Origin: Bradyrhizobium nitroreducens
GTDB taxonomy: Bacteria > Pseudomonadota > Alphaproteobacteria > Rhizobiales > Xanthobacteraceae
Reading direction: 5' to 3'
Length of the DNA: 64,000 nucleotides
Assembly (NCBI RefSeq): GCF_002776695.1
Contig: NZ_LFJC01000003.1
Location: forward strand, 6,110,649 to 6,174,648
Positions 19,107 through 28,749 of the stretch are shown in pieces (the first letter of the stretch is position 1; every line of letters begins with the position of its first letter). A program made the translations under genes and the position numbers. Under the pieces are notes generated by a model. That model made no database searches. It saw only the letters and a list, made by a program, of their open reading frames with translations, and was not told where the DNA came from.

Positions 19107-20509
19107 CCGCGAACCTTCTCGCCTTCATTTGCGGCCCACCATGGGCCTGGATCGATTGGAGTGCCGTCCTTACGGAACTCGACATACAGCACAGGTTGAC
19201 TCGCGTTGGTCGCGAGAATGGAGGCGACTTGAGATGTCGACCCCATGGTCGCGACCGGCTCCCCCGTGAGCACAAACTGTCCGATGTTGACCGAAATGCG
19301 CTCCATCCCGGCGATCAGGACATGATACCCGCCCCCGGCGTTGAGGATCAAGAGTTGTCCATAGCTGCGGAACGGGCCGGAATAGACCACCCAGCCGTCA
19401 CACGGTGTCGTGACCTGGGAGCCGGGCTTGGTTGCCAGCGAAATGCCCTTCTGGACCCCACCGACCCCGTCGGAACCGCCAAAATCCCTGATCTTGTTAC
19501 CGTTAACCGGAAGCGGGAGCAGACCCTTGGCCGAGGCGAACGCGATGGCCGGGGTGGTGCGGGAGCGGTCCTTGAAGGCGCCCGGCCCGGCCTTGGCACT
19601 GGCGGCTGCCAGCTTGGCTTCCTTGGCCTCGGCCTGCCTTGCAGCTTCGGCCGCCTTCTCGGCGGCCTTGGCGGCGCTTTGCAGGTCCTGCTCCATCTTG
19701 GTGATCAGGCCCTGGAGATCGCCGACCTGCTTTGAAAGCATGATCGCGCGCGAGTTCTCGGCGTCGAGATCCTTTTCGCGCGCCGCCTGCTGGCGCTGCC
19801 GCTCGTCGACGAGGGCAGTGAGGCGGGTCTGGTCGCTCCTGACCTTGTCGCGGTCGGCGGCGAGCTGGTCACGCTCGGTGGCGATGGTCTTGCGCAAGGC
19901 GACGAGCTCGCCGAGCTCGCTTGCGATCTTCTCGGCGCGGCCGCGCAATTCGGGGACGACGGCGCCGAGCAGCATCGCGGTGCGCAGCGATTGCAGCGCA
20001 TCCTCGGGGCGCACCAGCAGCGCCGGCGGCGTGCGCCGTCCGGCCCGCTGCAACGCCGCCAGCACCTCGACGATGTCGGCGCGGCGCGAATCCAGTGAAG
20101 CGCGCATCTCCTGCTCGCGGCCGTTCAGGTTTCGCAGCCGCGCTTCGGTGTCGTCGATCTTGGTCTCGACCGCGCGCACATTGGCGGCGGTGTCGATCAG
20201 CTGTTGATTGAGCTGCGTGCGGTCCTTGCCAAGCGATGTGATCTCGGCCTTGAGCTTGGCCTGCGCTTCCTCGGCGCTCTTTTGCCTGGCGCGGGCGGCT
20301 TCCAGCTCCTGCTCGCGCTGCTTGATGGCATCGGGCGAGACGGCTGCGGTCTGCGGCGCCGGCGCAATCGTCTGACCCTGCGTCTGAGCTTGCGCGAGGC
20401 TTATGTTCGCTTGCGCGAGGCTTGCGCCGGCAACGCCAGTGATCAGCAGCAGGTTGAGGAGCGGCGCTCGCATCGTGTCGGCAAAGGTGCTCGTTGTGGC
20501 GCGCATCAC
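19103..20509 (-). CDS. EnvC-like murein hydrolase activator (M23/LytM)
   Basis: A 468-residue periplasmic protein with a signal peptide (about 15-35), a long coiled coil from about 60 to 300 (KQREQELEAARARQKSAEEA, EKAAEAARQAEAKEAK) and a C-terminal LytM domain from about 335. Such proteins activate amidases at the division septum rather than cutting peptidoglycan. The metal-binding set of true M23 peptidases is incomplete: the usual HxxxD position reads KGISLAT, and the HxH near the end is replaced by YVEF. That agrees with an activator and not an enzyme. It overlaps rlmH upstream and ctpA downstream by 4 bp each. Confidence 0.9.
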   Translation of the reverse strand: MMRATTSTFADTMRAPLLNLLLITGVAGASLAQANISLAQAQTQGQTIAPAPQTAAVSPDAIKQREQELEAARARQKSAEEAQAKLKAEITSLGKDRTQLNQQLIDTAANVRAVETKIDDTEARLRNLNGREQEMRASLDSRRADIVEVLAALQRAGRRTPPALLVRPEDALQSLRTAMLLGAVVPELRGRAEKIASELGELVALRKTIATERDQLAADRDKVRSDQTRLTALVDERQRQQAAREKDLDAENSRAIMLSKQVGDLQGLITKMEQDLQSAAKAAEKAAEAARQAEAKEAKLAAASAKAGPGAFKDRSRTTPAIAFASAKGLLPLPVNGNKIRDFGGSDGVGGVQKGISLATKPGSQVTTPCDGWVVYSGPFRSYGQLLILNAGGGYHVLIAGMERISVNIGQFVLTGEPVATMGSTSQVASILATNASQPVLYVEFRKDGTPIDPGPWWAANEGEKVRG

Positions 20510-20988
20510 GCGCGGTGATAGGGGTGGCCGGCCAGGATGGTGGCGGCCCGGTAAAGCTGTTCCAGAAGCATGACGCGGACCATTTGATGCGGCCAGGTCG
20601 CAGAGCCGAACGCGATCGCGAGCTTGGCCTTACGGCGCAATTCGGGCGAAAGTCCGTCCGCCCCTCCGATCACGAAGATAGTATGTCCGGCCCCCTCGTC
20701 GCGCCAGCGGCCGAGATTCCGTGCGAATACGGTGGAATCGAGATTCTGGCCGCGCTCGTCCATCGCCACCAGGATCGCCTTGTCCGGAACATGGGCCGAG
20801 ATCGCCGCGGCCTCTTCAGCCATCCGCGTGGCGGTGTCGCGCGCGCGGCTTTCGGGGATCTCGTGGATCAGGAGCTCGCGGAATCCGAGCTTGCGGCCGG
20901 CCTCGTCGAACCGCTCGAAATAGCGGTCGGCAAGCTCCCGTTCGGGGCCTTGCTTCAGCCGGCCCACCGCAATGACAGCAACACGCAT
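20506..20988 (-). CDS. rlmH: 23S rRNA (pseudouridine-1915-N3)-methyltransferase RlmH
   Basis: A SPOUT-class methyltransferase that methylates pseudouridine 1915 of helix 69 in assembled 70S ribosomes using S-adenosylmethionine. The 160-residue length is normal. Family marks are MRVAVIAVGRLKQGPERELA at the start, the trefoil-knot SAM-binding segment FVIGGADGLSPELR, and the C-terminal ATWPHQMVRVMLLEQLYRA. It lies in the conserved order nadD, rsfS, rlmH, and its stop overlaps the start of the EnvC-like gene, so ribosome maturation and cell-wall genes share a transcript. Confidence 0.96.
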   Translation of the reverse strand: MRVAVIAVGRLKQGPERELADRYFERFDEAGRKLGFRELLIHEIPESRARDTATRMAEEAAAISAHVPDKAILVAMDERGQNLDSTVFARNLGRWRDEGAGHTIFVIGGADGLSPELRRKAKLAIAFGSATWPHQMVRVMLLEQLYRAATILAGHPYHRA

Positions 20989-21084
20989 GATGTCTTCAGA
21001 GTCGCGTTTTCGAGATCGCGCGCGATAAGCGCGCGCACGACGCTAGCATGCGCGTCAGCCGATTCGAAATCGGCTCAGGTGAGC

Positions 21085-21507
21085 CTAGATCGCCTTCGCC
21101 GCCCCCGGGCCCTGCGTGTACAACCGCTCGAGATTGTAGAATTCGCGGACCTCGGGTCTGAACACGTGCACGATCACGTCGCCGGAATCGATCAGCACCC
21201 AGTCGCAATTGGGCAAGCCCTCGACATGGATGTTCTTGATGCCGTTTTCCTTGAGGCTCTTGGTGACGTTTTCCGCGATCGCGCCGACGTGCCGGTTGGC
21301 CCGGCCGGTGGTGACGATCATGTAGTCGGAATACGCCGATTTGCCGCGAAGGTCGATGGTGACCGTCTCTTCCGCCTTCATGTCCTCGAGGCGGGAGAGG
21401 ATCAGGCTCAGCGTCTTGTCGGCGTCGGGTTGCGCCTTCAAGGCCGCAGCTTTGGTCGATGTTTTACGCGTCGGCTTGGCAACCTTGGGTAAAACAGACT
21501 TGGACAA
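21085..21507 (-). CDS. rsfS: Ribosomal silencing factor RsfS
   Basis: RsfS binds ribosomal protein L14 and blocks subunit joining when nutrients are scarce. The 140-residue protein has a basic, Ala/Lys-rich N-terminal extension of about 30 residues before the domain, then LSRLEDMKAEETVTIDLRG, SAYSDYMIVTTGRANRHV, GLPNCDWVLIDSGDVIVHVF and the REFYNLERLY signature near the end. It lies between nadD and rlmH as in most alphaproteobacteria. The start could be slightly further in, because the N-terminal tail is not conserved. Confidence 0.94.
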   Translation of the reverse strand: MSKSVLPKVAKPTRKTSTKAAALKAQPDADKTLSLILSRLEDMKAEETVTIDLRGKSAYSDYMIVTTGRANRHVGAIAENVTKSLKENGIKNIHVEGLPNCDWVLIDSGDVIVHVFRPEVREFYNLERLYTQGPGAAKAI

Positions 21508-21636
21508 TACAGATGTGGTCAGGGACCATTCCTTTCACTGTATCGCGAACGCCGAATCCGGCGCTCACCGGTTACACTACATCATGTGGGGTTAAGGGTT
21601 TCAATATGCCAGAGAGCCCCCTCCGCACAGTCTGAC

Positions 21637-22281
21637 TCACTTCGTACCTTTCCAGCTTCCGTCCGGGTTCCGCAGGCCGGTCGAGGAGAGATTCAGCTTC
21701 ATTCCGGTCAGGAAAACCCAGGCCGGCGGCGGCTGATCCGCAAGCAGGGTTGCCTTATTCTCGGGCAGGCGGTAGCGCGCGAGCGCCTGGGCGGCGGGAG
21801 AGGCGAGGGCGCGAAAACTCTGCGGCGGGCGATCGATGACCGCAATCGGCACCTGGTCGGCGATGCGCCGCCAGTGCTGCCAACGATGGAATTGAGCGAG
21901 GTTGTCGGCGCCCATGATCCAGACAAAGCGCAAGCCGGAGAGGCGGCGGCGCAAGGTGTTGATCGTGTCGATAGTATAGCGGGTGCGAATGACGGATTCG
22001 AGACAGCTCACCTCGATCCTGGCATCGTTGGCGACGTCGCGGGCGGCCTGCATGCGCTCGCCGAGCTCGTGCAGATTGCCGTTCTCCTTGAGCGGATTGC
22101 CCGGCGTCACCAGCCACCACACGCGATCGAGCTGAAGGCGCTTCAGTGCGAACTGGCTGATCGCGCGATGAGCCTGGTGCGGCGGATTGAACGAGCCGCC
22201 GAGCAGGCCGATGCGCATGCCTTCGGTGTACGGCGGTACGGCCTGCGCGAAGAAGCGCGGCACGACGAAATTGTTGCTCAA
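21637..22281 (-). CDS. nadD: Nicotinate-nucleotide adenylyltransferase NadD
   Basis: NadD joins nicotinate mononucleotide and ATP to deamido-NAD in NAD synthesis. The nucleotidyltransferase motif GLLGGSFNPPHQAH (HxAH in place of the usual HxGH) begins at about residue 24, and the second motif WIMGADNLAQFHRW and the C-terminal ISSTGLR-like segment (LNLSSTGLRNPDG) are present. The longest frame starts with TTG 22281. The ATG at 22218 (MRIGLLGGSFN) would start directly on the domain and is a fair alternative. It is 24 bp from the proA stop in the same direction, so the two are probably one transcript. Confidence 0.93.
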   Translation of the reverse strand: MSNNFVVPRFFAQAVPPYTEGMRIGLLGGSFNPPHQAHRAISQFALKRLQLDRVWWLVTPGNPLKENGNLHELGERMQAARDVANDARIEVSCLESVIRTRYTIDTINTLRRRLSGLRFVWIMGADNLAQFHRWQHWRRIADQVPIAVIDRPPQSFRALASPAAQALARYRLPENKATLLADQPPPAWVFLTGMKLNLSSTGLRNPDGSWKGTK

Positions 22282-22304
22282 TGCCCCGCGCCTTGCAACG
22301 TTAC

Positions 22305-23612
22305 CTACGGCCGCGTCTGCCCGGTGCCGTGAACGCGGTATTTGAAGCTCGTCAATTGCTCGGCGCCGACAGGGCCGCGGGCGTGGAAGCGACCGGTGGC
22401 GATGCCGATCTCGGCACCGAAGCCGAACTCGCCGCCATCGGCGAACTGTGTCGAGGCGTTGTGCAGCACGATCGCGGAATCGACCTCGCTGAGGAATTTC
22501 TTCGCCGCACGCTCGTCAGCGCTCACGATCGCGTCGGTGTGGTGCGAGCCGTGGCTCTGGATGTGCGCGATTGCGCCGTCGACGCCGTCCACCACTTTTG
22601 CGGCGATGATCGCGTCGAGATATTCGGTGTCCCAATCGTCTTCGTTCGCGGGCTTGACGCGTGCATCGGCCTTTTGCACGGCATCGTCGCCGCGTACTTC
22701 GCAGCCGGCCTCGATCAGCATCTCGACCAGCGGCTTCAGGTTCTTCGCAGCAGCGGCGCGATCGACCAGCAGCGTCTCGGCCGCGCCGCAGACGCCGGTG
22801 CGGCGCATTTTCGCGTTGAGCACGATCGACTTCGCCATGGCGAGGTCGGCGCTGGCGTCGACATAGACGTGGTTGACGCCTTCGAGATGCGCGAACACAG
22901 GCACGCGCGCTTCCTGCTCGACGCGTGCGACGAGGCTTTTTCCTCCGCGCGGCACGATGACATCGATCGCGCCGTTCAGCCCCGACAGCATCATGCCGAC
23001 CGCCGCGCGGTCGCGCGTCGGCACCAGCGTGATGGCGGCTTCGGGGAGGCCCGCGTCGCGCAGGCCCTGCACCAGGCATTCGTGGATGGCGCGGCAGGAG
23101 CGGAAACTGTCGGAGCCGCCGCGCAGGATCACGGCATTGCCCGACTTCAGGCACAGCACGCCGGCATCCGCCGCAACGTTCGGGCGGCTCTCGAAGATCA
23201 CGCCGACGACGCCGAGCGGCACGCGCACGCGCTCGATGATCATGCCGTTCGGCCGCTGCCAGCTCTCGGTGACGATGCCGACGGGATCGGCGATGCCGCG
23301 CACGATGCCGATGCCCTCGGCCATGCCCTCGATACGCGCCAGCGTCAGCGTCAGGCGGTCGATGAAGGAGGAGGTGGCATTGCCGGACGCGCGGGCCTCC
23401 GCGACATCCTCGGCATTGGCGGCGAGGATCGCCGCCGCATTGCCGCGGATCGCCCGCTCCATGGCTTCGAGCGCCCGGTTCTTCTGCTCCGGCGGCGCCA
23501 GCGCCAGCACACGCGCGGCAGCGCGGGCACGGGTGGCGAGATCGGACATCAGCGCCAAGAGATCGCTGGCACGATCGGCATTGCCGTCGACGGCTTTGAG
23601 GGGGGCGGCCAT
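22305..23612 (-). CDS. proA: Gamma-glutamyl phosphate reductase ProA
   Basis: ProA reduces glutamyl-5-phosphate with NADPH in proline synthesis, the second step after ProB. The 435-residue protein belongs to the aldehyde dehydrogenase superfamily: GVVGVIFESRPNVAADA in the cofactor domain, SGNAVILRGGSDSF, and the catalytic cysteine in RRTGVCGAAETLL. The C-terminal GGEFGFGAEIGIATGRFHARGP is the ProA signature region, and substrate loop VPRGGKSLV is intact. Usually proB lies directly upstream. Here proB is 5 kb away, with an AraC regulator and an autotransporter in between. Confidence 0.96.
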   Translation of the reverse strand: MAAPLKAVDGNADRASDLLALMSDLATRARAAARVLALAPPEQKNRALEAMERAIRGNAAAILAANAEDVAEARASGNATSSFIDRLTLTLARIEGMAEGIGIVRGIADPVGIVTESWQRPNGMIIERVRVPLGVVGVIFESRPNVAADAGVLCLKSGNAVILRGGSDSFRSCRAIHECLVQGLRDAGLPEAAITLVPTRDRAAVGMMLSGLNGAIDVIVPRGGKSLVARVEQEARVPVFAHLEGVNHVYVDASADLAMAKSIVLNAKMRRTGVCGAAETLLVDRAAAAKNLKPLVEMLIEAGCEVRGDDAVQKADARVKPANEDDWDTEYLDAIIAAKVVDGVDGAIAHIQSHGSHHTDAIVSADERAAKKFLSEVDSAIVLHNASTQFADGGEFGFGAEIGIATGRFHARGPVGAEQLTSFKYRVHGTGQTRP

Positions 23613-23754
23613 TGGGGTTTCAACCTTCTGCTAAGGCAGTGTCCTAGCACGGAAATCCCGGGTTTGGCGAGGCTGGGAATCGCGCCGGCAGGGGCCGCAA
23701 GGCCGTGCGGGCCGGCACGAATTCGCTTGGTGGGGCCGGGAAAACACCCGCCTG

Positions 23755-24786
23755 TCAGTGGCGCCCCAGCCGATGAAGCAGCTCGTCCGGTCCCGGCTCC
23801 TGGCCGTGATCCCTGATCCAGGCTGCCGACATGCTCCTGATCTCGCCCGGGGTCAGGCCAAACTGCCGGCGAAAGGCGCGGACGAACGTGGAGTCGCTGC
23901 TGAATTGCAGATCGACGGCAAGATCGATCAGGCGCCGGTCCCGCGACGCCGGCGAGATCAGCAGCATCAAGGCGCGATTGAGCCTTTGCTCCTGCACGTA
24001 GCGTGCGAGACCGCCGTCGTCCTCGAACAGGCGATAAAGGCTGGCCCGGGAGATCTGGAAGCGGCGGCAGAGCTCCTGGGCCGTGAGCGCTTCGATGTCG
24101 AGATTGGCTGCGATGTGGCGCTTGATCATCGCGAGATACAGATGCCGCTCGGCCCGCTCGATGGTGCCGTTCACGTCGACCACGCTGCCGGCGGCCCCGG
24201 CGACGATATCGGCCATGGCCTCGATCGTAGCCTCGATGGTGGCGTTGGGGGCGCCGGCATCAGGCTCGGTCGGCCGCCAAAGCGCGGCAAACTGGCTTGC
24301 CAGAAGGCGGGCGTGGAGATGCCCGGCCGGCAGCGATGACGCCGTCGCCGAGTCCGGATGGGCCAGCCGGGGCGCCAGCAGCGGGCGCGGCAGGATCAGC
24401 GCCATGTGATGGGCGCGCGCGTCGTCCGCCCCCGTCAGCACGGTGCGGTTCGGTTGCGCCATGTCGATCAGGCAGATGTCGCCAGGCCGCAGCGTCACCT
24501 CGCGGCGTCCCGAGGCGAACTGCATTTCGCCGTGCAGGCAGAGGACGACTTGATAGTGATCGAGGCCGCCGCGCGCGACGTGCGCGGGTGTCCTGTTGTA
24601 TTCCAGCGCGGTCGCGAAGGATTCGATCAGCAAGGCATTGCCGAACGCCATTGTCGCGGTGGAAACATGGAAGTCATCGTCGGCGGTCAGCGGAATGACG
24701 TCGCAGATGCCCGACGTTGCCGCCCGCAACTGTGCGAGCGCTGGCGCGCCGCGCCCGGTCTCGTCGGCCGACATGGTCTCGCTCAT
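23755..24786 (-). CDS. AraC family transcriptional regulator
   Basis: A 343-residue regulator from ATG 24786, which has gagg five bases upstream; the open frame reaches 24897 but lacks support. The N-terminal cupin-like sensing domain (about 50-165) has YQVVLCLHGEMQF, GDICLIDMAQPNRT and FATALEYNRT, the AraC_binding_2 layout. The C-terminal double helix-turn-helix (about 235-335) contains TAQELCRRFQISRASLYRLF and LQFSSDSTFVRAFRRQFGLTPGEIR. It is transcribed away from the autotransporter gene, with about 320 bp between the starts, so it is a candidate regulator of that gene. The ligand is unknown. Confidence 0.9.
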   Translation of the reverse strand: MSETMSADETGRGAPALAQLRAATSGICDVIPLTADDDFHVSTATMAFGNALLIESFATALEYNRTPAHVARGGLDHYQVVLCLHGEMQFASGRREVTLRPGDICLIDMAQPNRTVLTGADDARAHHMALILPRPLLAPRLAHPDSATASSLPAGHLHARLLASQFAALWRPTEPDAGAPNATIEATIEAMADIVAGAAGSVVDVNGTIERAERHLYLAMIKRHIAANLDIEALTAQELCRRFQISRASLYRLFEDDGGLARYVQEQRLNRALMLLISPASRDRRLIDLAVDLQFSSDSTFVRAFRRQFGLTPGEIRSMSAAWIRDHGQEPGPDELLHRLGRH

Positions 24787-25106
24787 TCGTGCCTCGTGGA
24801 CATCGCGTTTCGACAACGGCAAGACCGCACACGGCGTTGACCAATGCGGGCGCCGATATCGGCAGCATTCATTAGCGATCCGAAAACCGCGTCGCAAGCA
24901 ACACTACCCTGGTGAGATCGTGCGAGGCTGGTGCAGCCAAGCGGCTCTGTGCTCCGCGTGCATCAGCGTCCGGTGAAATCCTCGCGTGAGACGCTGAGCA
25001 CATCGCCCGCATGGACAACCTGTTACCCCTCTGCGGCGTCTTACGACGTCGCGAATGCCCGACTTGCAGGCAGGTGCGGCAATGCTTCTGCTTGAGGTTC
25101 GCGACA

Positions 25107-28100
25107 TTGAAGTCCATCGGACTGCCGCTGCGCTTCGCGCTTATCGCCGCCACGCTCGGCCTCGCCTGCCAGGCAAACGCAGCCACGCTGTTTGTGACGA
25201 CCACGGCAGATAGCGGCGCGGGGAGCCTGCGGGCGGCGATCACCAGCGCCGGCAATGGCGACACCATCATGTTCCAGACCGGCGGCACCATCACGCTTGC
25301 GAGCGAGCTGCCTGTCATCACCAGGAACCTGACCATCGACGGCAACGGCAACAATCCCGTCATCAGCGGGGCCGGGACCTATCGCCCGTTCTTCATTGGC
25401 GACGCCGGGACGACCGGCTCGACCTATTCGGTCACGATCGCGAATCTTTCCATCGCCAATGCGGCGGCGCATGGCGGCCTCGGCATCGACGGTGGCGGCG
25501 GCGGCGCCGGTCTCGGCGGCGCGGTGTTCGTGTCGAGCAACGGCGCGCTGACGCTCAGCAATGTGAGCCTGAGCAACAACCAGGCGAGCGGGGGCGCGGG
25601 CGGCGCCTTCACCAACAACCTGGCCGGTGGCGGCGGCGGGATGGGAGGAAATGGCGGAAGCAGCCCGAGCTCAGCGGGTAACGGCGGCGGCGGGCTGGCC
25701 GTCGGCAGCGATAGCGTGAGCGGTCTTGGCACCAATGGCGGCGGCACCAACGGCGGCATAGGCACAACCAGCAGCGGCGGCACCGGGGGGAACGGAGGGT
25801 TCGGTGGTGGCGGCGGCGGCGCCGACAATAGTTATACGCTGGGCAACACGCAGGGCGGCAGCGGAGGATTCGGCGGCGGCGGGGGCGGCGGCTCCAACTT
25901 CATCGGTGGCCAGGCTAGCGGCGGCGCGGGCGGGTATGGCGGCGGCGGCGGCGGCGCATTCAGCGGAGTTAGCGCCGCCGGCGGCAATGGCGGTTTCGGT
26001 GGCGGCGGCGCCGCCGCTTACTCGACTACGCGCATCGGCGGCGCCGGCGGCTTCGGCGCCGGAGCCGCGAATGTCAGCCTGCTCGTCGCGGGCGGCGCGG
26101 GCGGCGGCGGCGGGCTCGGTGCCGGCGGCGCGGTCTATGTCCAGACCGGCGGCACCGTCACGGTCACCGGCTCGTTGACCGTCAATGGCAACGGCGTTGC
26201 CGGCGGTGGTGGTGGCGGCGGCTACGGCGATCCAGGCAGCGCCTTCGGGTCCGGCATCTTCTTCCAGGGCACCGGCGGCACCCCGACCACACTCGCCTTT
26301 GGCGCCGGCAGCCAGTCGATTGCGAACGGAATTGCCGACTACATCGGCTCGGGCGGAACCAATCCCGGCGGCGGCACCAACGCCGCCGACCAGGGCGGCA
26401 GCGTCGCGCTCACCAAGAGCGGCGGCGGCACTCTCACGCTTGCCGGCCCCAACACCTATAGCGGTGGCACTACCATCAACGAGGGCACGACGCTCGTCGT
26501 CGGCAATTCCGGCGCGCTCGGCAGCGGCGCGCTGACGCTCAACGGCGGCGTCACCGGCGTCACCGTGAACTTCGACGGCAGCTTCACTGTCGCCAACGAC
26601 ATCACGGCAACCGGCGATCCGACCTACAACGTTCTCACCGGCAACACCGTCAACCTGAGCGGCGTGCTGTCGGGGTCGGGCGATGTCGTCGTCAACAACC
26701 AGAGCGGCTATGCCGGAACGCTCGTTCTGTCGGGCCTGAACACCTATACCGGCCCGACCATGGTCGAGGCCGGCACGCTGCAGGCCGGCTCGACCAGCGC
26801 CTTCGGCAACAATTCCGCAATGACGGTTTTCGCCGGCGCGGTGCTCGACCTCGGCGGATTCTCCAACGCCGTGGGATCGCTGGCCGGCGCCGGCACCGTG
26901 ACCAACAGCGGCGGCGCCGCCGTCCTGACCGCCGGCGGGGACAACAGCTCGACGGTGTTCTCCGGCACGATCCAGGACGGCGCGGGAGCGATGGCCTTGA
27001 CCAAGGCCGGCAGCGGCCTGCTGGTGCTCACCGGCGTCAACACCTACAGCGGCGCAACCCTCGTCGGCGGCGGCGAGCTGCGGGTGAATGGCTCGATTGC
27101 GTCGTCGAGCCTGACCACGATCGGCAGCGGTGCCATCCTCAGCGGCAGCGGCACGCTCGGCAATACGCTGATCCAGGGCGGGGCGATTTTCGCGCCCGGC
27201 TCGGGGACGCCGGGCAGCGCAACGACGATTGCCGGCAATCTCGCCTTCCAGTCGGGGGCGGCCTATCTGGTGCAACTCAATCCGAGCGCGACGACCGGCG
27301 CCGTCGTCACCGGCGCTGCGACGCTCGCGGGCGGCGTGACCGCGGCGTTTGCATCCGGAACGTATCTCACCCGCAGCTATTCGATCCTGCATGCGGGGTC
27401 GATCAGCGGCAATTTTACCGCCTTCTCCACCGTCGCCCTGCCGGCCGGATTCAGCGTCGGCCTGCGGACCACCGCAACCGACGTGCTGATCGATTTGACG
27501 GCGCAACTCGGTGCGCTCTCCTCCGGCGGGTTGAACCGCAATCAGCGAAATGTCGCCGATGCGCTCAACGGCTTCTTCAACGGCGGCGGGACGCTGCCGC
27601 CCGGCTTCGTCGCCTTGTTCGGGCTGACCGGCACGCCGCTGGCGGGCGCACTGACCCAGCTTTCCGGCGAGACCGCAACCGGTGCGCAGCAGACGACCTT
27701 CGATGCCATGGACCAGTTTCTCGGTGTGCTCACCGATCCCTTCGTCGACGGGCGCGGTTCGCGCGGCGCGGATGCCGATGGTGCGATCGGCTATGCCGCT
27801 GTGGCCGGCAAGCGCCACGGCGCCGAGCGCGAGGCCTACGGCATGATGGCCAAGGCACCGTCGCGCGCGAGCTTCGATTCGCGCTGGAGCGTTTGGGCCG
27901 CCGGCTTTGGTGGGTCGCAGATGACCGACGGCAATGCGGTGACCGGCTCCAATGCCGCCACCAGTCGCGTGGCCGGCACCGCCGTCGGCGCGGATGTGTG
28001 GCTGTCGCCGCGCACGGTCGCCGGCTTCGCGTTGGCCGGGGGCGGAACGAGCTTCAACGTCGCCGCGGGCGGCGGCGGTCGCTCCGACCTGTTCCAGGCC

Positions 28101-28718
28101 GGCGCTTTCGTGCGGCATGCGGCCGGGCCGGCCTATGTCACCGCGGCGCTTGCCTATGGCTGGCAGGACGTCACCACCGACCGCACCGTCACCGTGAGCG
28201 GTAGCGAGCGGCTGCGGGCGCAATTCGATGCCAATGCCTTGTCCGCACGCGCCGAGGCCGGCTACCGTTTCGCGGCGCGATGGCTCGGCGTCACGCCTTA
28301 TGCAGCCGCGCAGGTGACCGCGTTCGATCTGCCCGCCTATGCCGAGCAGGCGGTGGCCGGCTCCGGCACCTTTGCACTGCGTTACGCGGCGAGGACGGCG
28401 ACTGCGACGCGCAGCGAGATCGGCTTGCGCACCGACAAGTCGCTCCTGATCGATCAGGCGGTGCTGACTGTCCGCGGCCGGGCCGCGTGGGCGCACGAAT
28501 ACGGCGTCGATCGCAGCATCGTCGCCACCTTCCAGACCTTGCCCGGCGCAAGCTTCGTCGTCGGCGGCGCATCGCCCGGTCCCGACGCCGCGCTGGCGAG
28601 TGCGTCCGCCGAGATCACGTGGCGCAATGGCGTCTCGATCTCGGCGTCGTTCGAAGGGACGTTCTCGGACGTGGTCAGGAGCTACGCCGGCAAAGGCGGC
28701 GTCCGCTACGCGTGGTAG
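25107..28718 (+). CDS. Large glycine-rich type V autotransporter
   Basis: A secreted surface protein of about 1203 residues. TTG 25107 gives a clean signal peptide (KSIGLPLRFALIAATLGLA, cleavage near QANAA); an ATG at 25011 adds 32 unlike residues. The passenger begins with a choice-of-anchor beta-helix part (TTADSGAGSLRAAITSAGNGD), then a very Gly-rich stretch at about 125-385, then three or more autotransporter-associated repeats (NTYSGGTTINEGTTLVVGN, NTYTGPTMVEAGTLQAG, NTYSGATLVGGGELRVNG). The C-terminal 270 residues form a 12-strand beta-barrel starting near SRWSVWAAGFGG and ending in VRYAW, with the required terminal aromatic residue. It probably acts in adhesion or biofilm. It splits the proA-proB pair. 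Confidence 0.92.
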   Translation: MKSIGLPLRFALIAATLGLACQANAATLFVTTTADSGAGSLRAAITSAGNGDTIMFQTGGTITLASELPVITRNLTIDGNGNNPVISGAGTYRPFFIGDAGTTGSTYSVTIANLSIANAAAHGGLGIDGGGGGAGLGGAVFVSSNGALTLSNVSLSNNQASGGAGGAFTNNLAGGGGGMGGNGGSSPSSAGNGGGGLAVGSDSVSGLGTNGGGTNGGIGTTSSGGTGGNGGFGGGGGGADNSYTLGNTQGGSGGFGGGGGGGSNFIGGQASGGAGGYGGGGGGAFSGVSAAGGNGGFGGGGAAAYSTTRIGGAGGFGAGAANVSLLVAGGAGGGGGLGAGGAVYVQTGGTVTVTGSLTVNGNGVAGGGGGGGYGDPGSAFGSGIFFQGTGGTPTTLAFGAGSQSIANGIADYIGSGGTNPGGGTNAADQGGSVALTKSGGGTLTLAGPNTYSGGTTINEGTTLVVGNSGALGSGALTLNGGVTGVTVNFDGSFTVANDITATGDPTYNVLTGNTVNLSGVLSGSGDVVVNNQSGYAGTLVLSGLNTYTGPTMVEAGTLQAGSTSAFGNNSAMTVFAGAVLDLGGFSNAVGSLAGAGTVTNSGGAAVLTAGGDNSSTVFSGTIQDGAGAMALTKAGSGLLVLTGVNTYSGATLVGGGELRVNGSIASSSLTTIGSGAILSGSGTLGNTLIQGGAIFAPGSGTPGSATTIAGNLAFQSGAAYLVQLNPSATTGAVVTGAATLAGGVTAAFASGTYLTRSYSILHAGSISGNFTAFSTVALPAGFSVGLRTTATDVLIDLTAQLGALSSGGLNRNQRNVADALNGFFNGGGTLPPGFVALFGLTGTPLAGALTQLSGETATGAQQTTFDAMDQFLGVLTDPFVDGRGSRGADADGAIGYAAVAGKRHGAEREAYGMMAKAPSRASFDSRWSVWAAGFGGSQMTDGNAVTGSNAATSRVAGTAVGADVWLSPRTVAGFALAGGGTSFNVAAGGGGRSDLFQAGAFVRHAAGPAYVTAALAYGWQDVTTDRTVTVSGSERLRAQFDANALSARAEAGYRFAARWLGVTPYAAAQVTAFDLPAYAEQAVAGSGTFALRYAARTATATRSEIGLRTDKSLLIDQAVLTVRGRAAWAHEYGVDRSIVATFQTLPGASFVVGGASPGPDAALASASAEITWRNGVSISASFEGTFSDVVRSYAGKGGVRYAW

Positions 28719-28749
28719 GCCTCGATCGTCGGATGGGATCGGTCGGGCT

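Noticed and set aside
22281..23816. 511-codon plus-strand frame opposite proA
   Set aside because: proA on the other strand has an intact catalytic Cys and full family signatures; this frame is composition-driven.
25671..28496. 941-codon minus-strand open frame within the autotransporter gene
   Set aside because: A shadow of the Gly/Ala-rich autotransporter frame; no ribosome-binding site and no recognisable domain.
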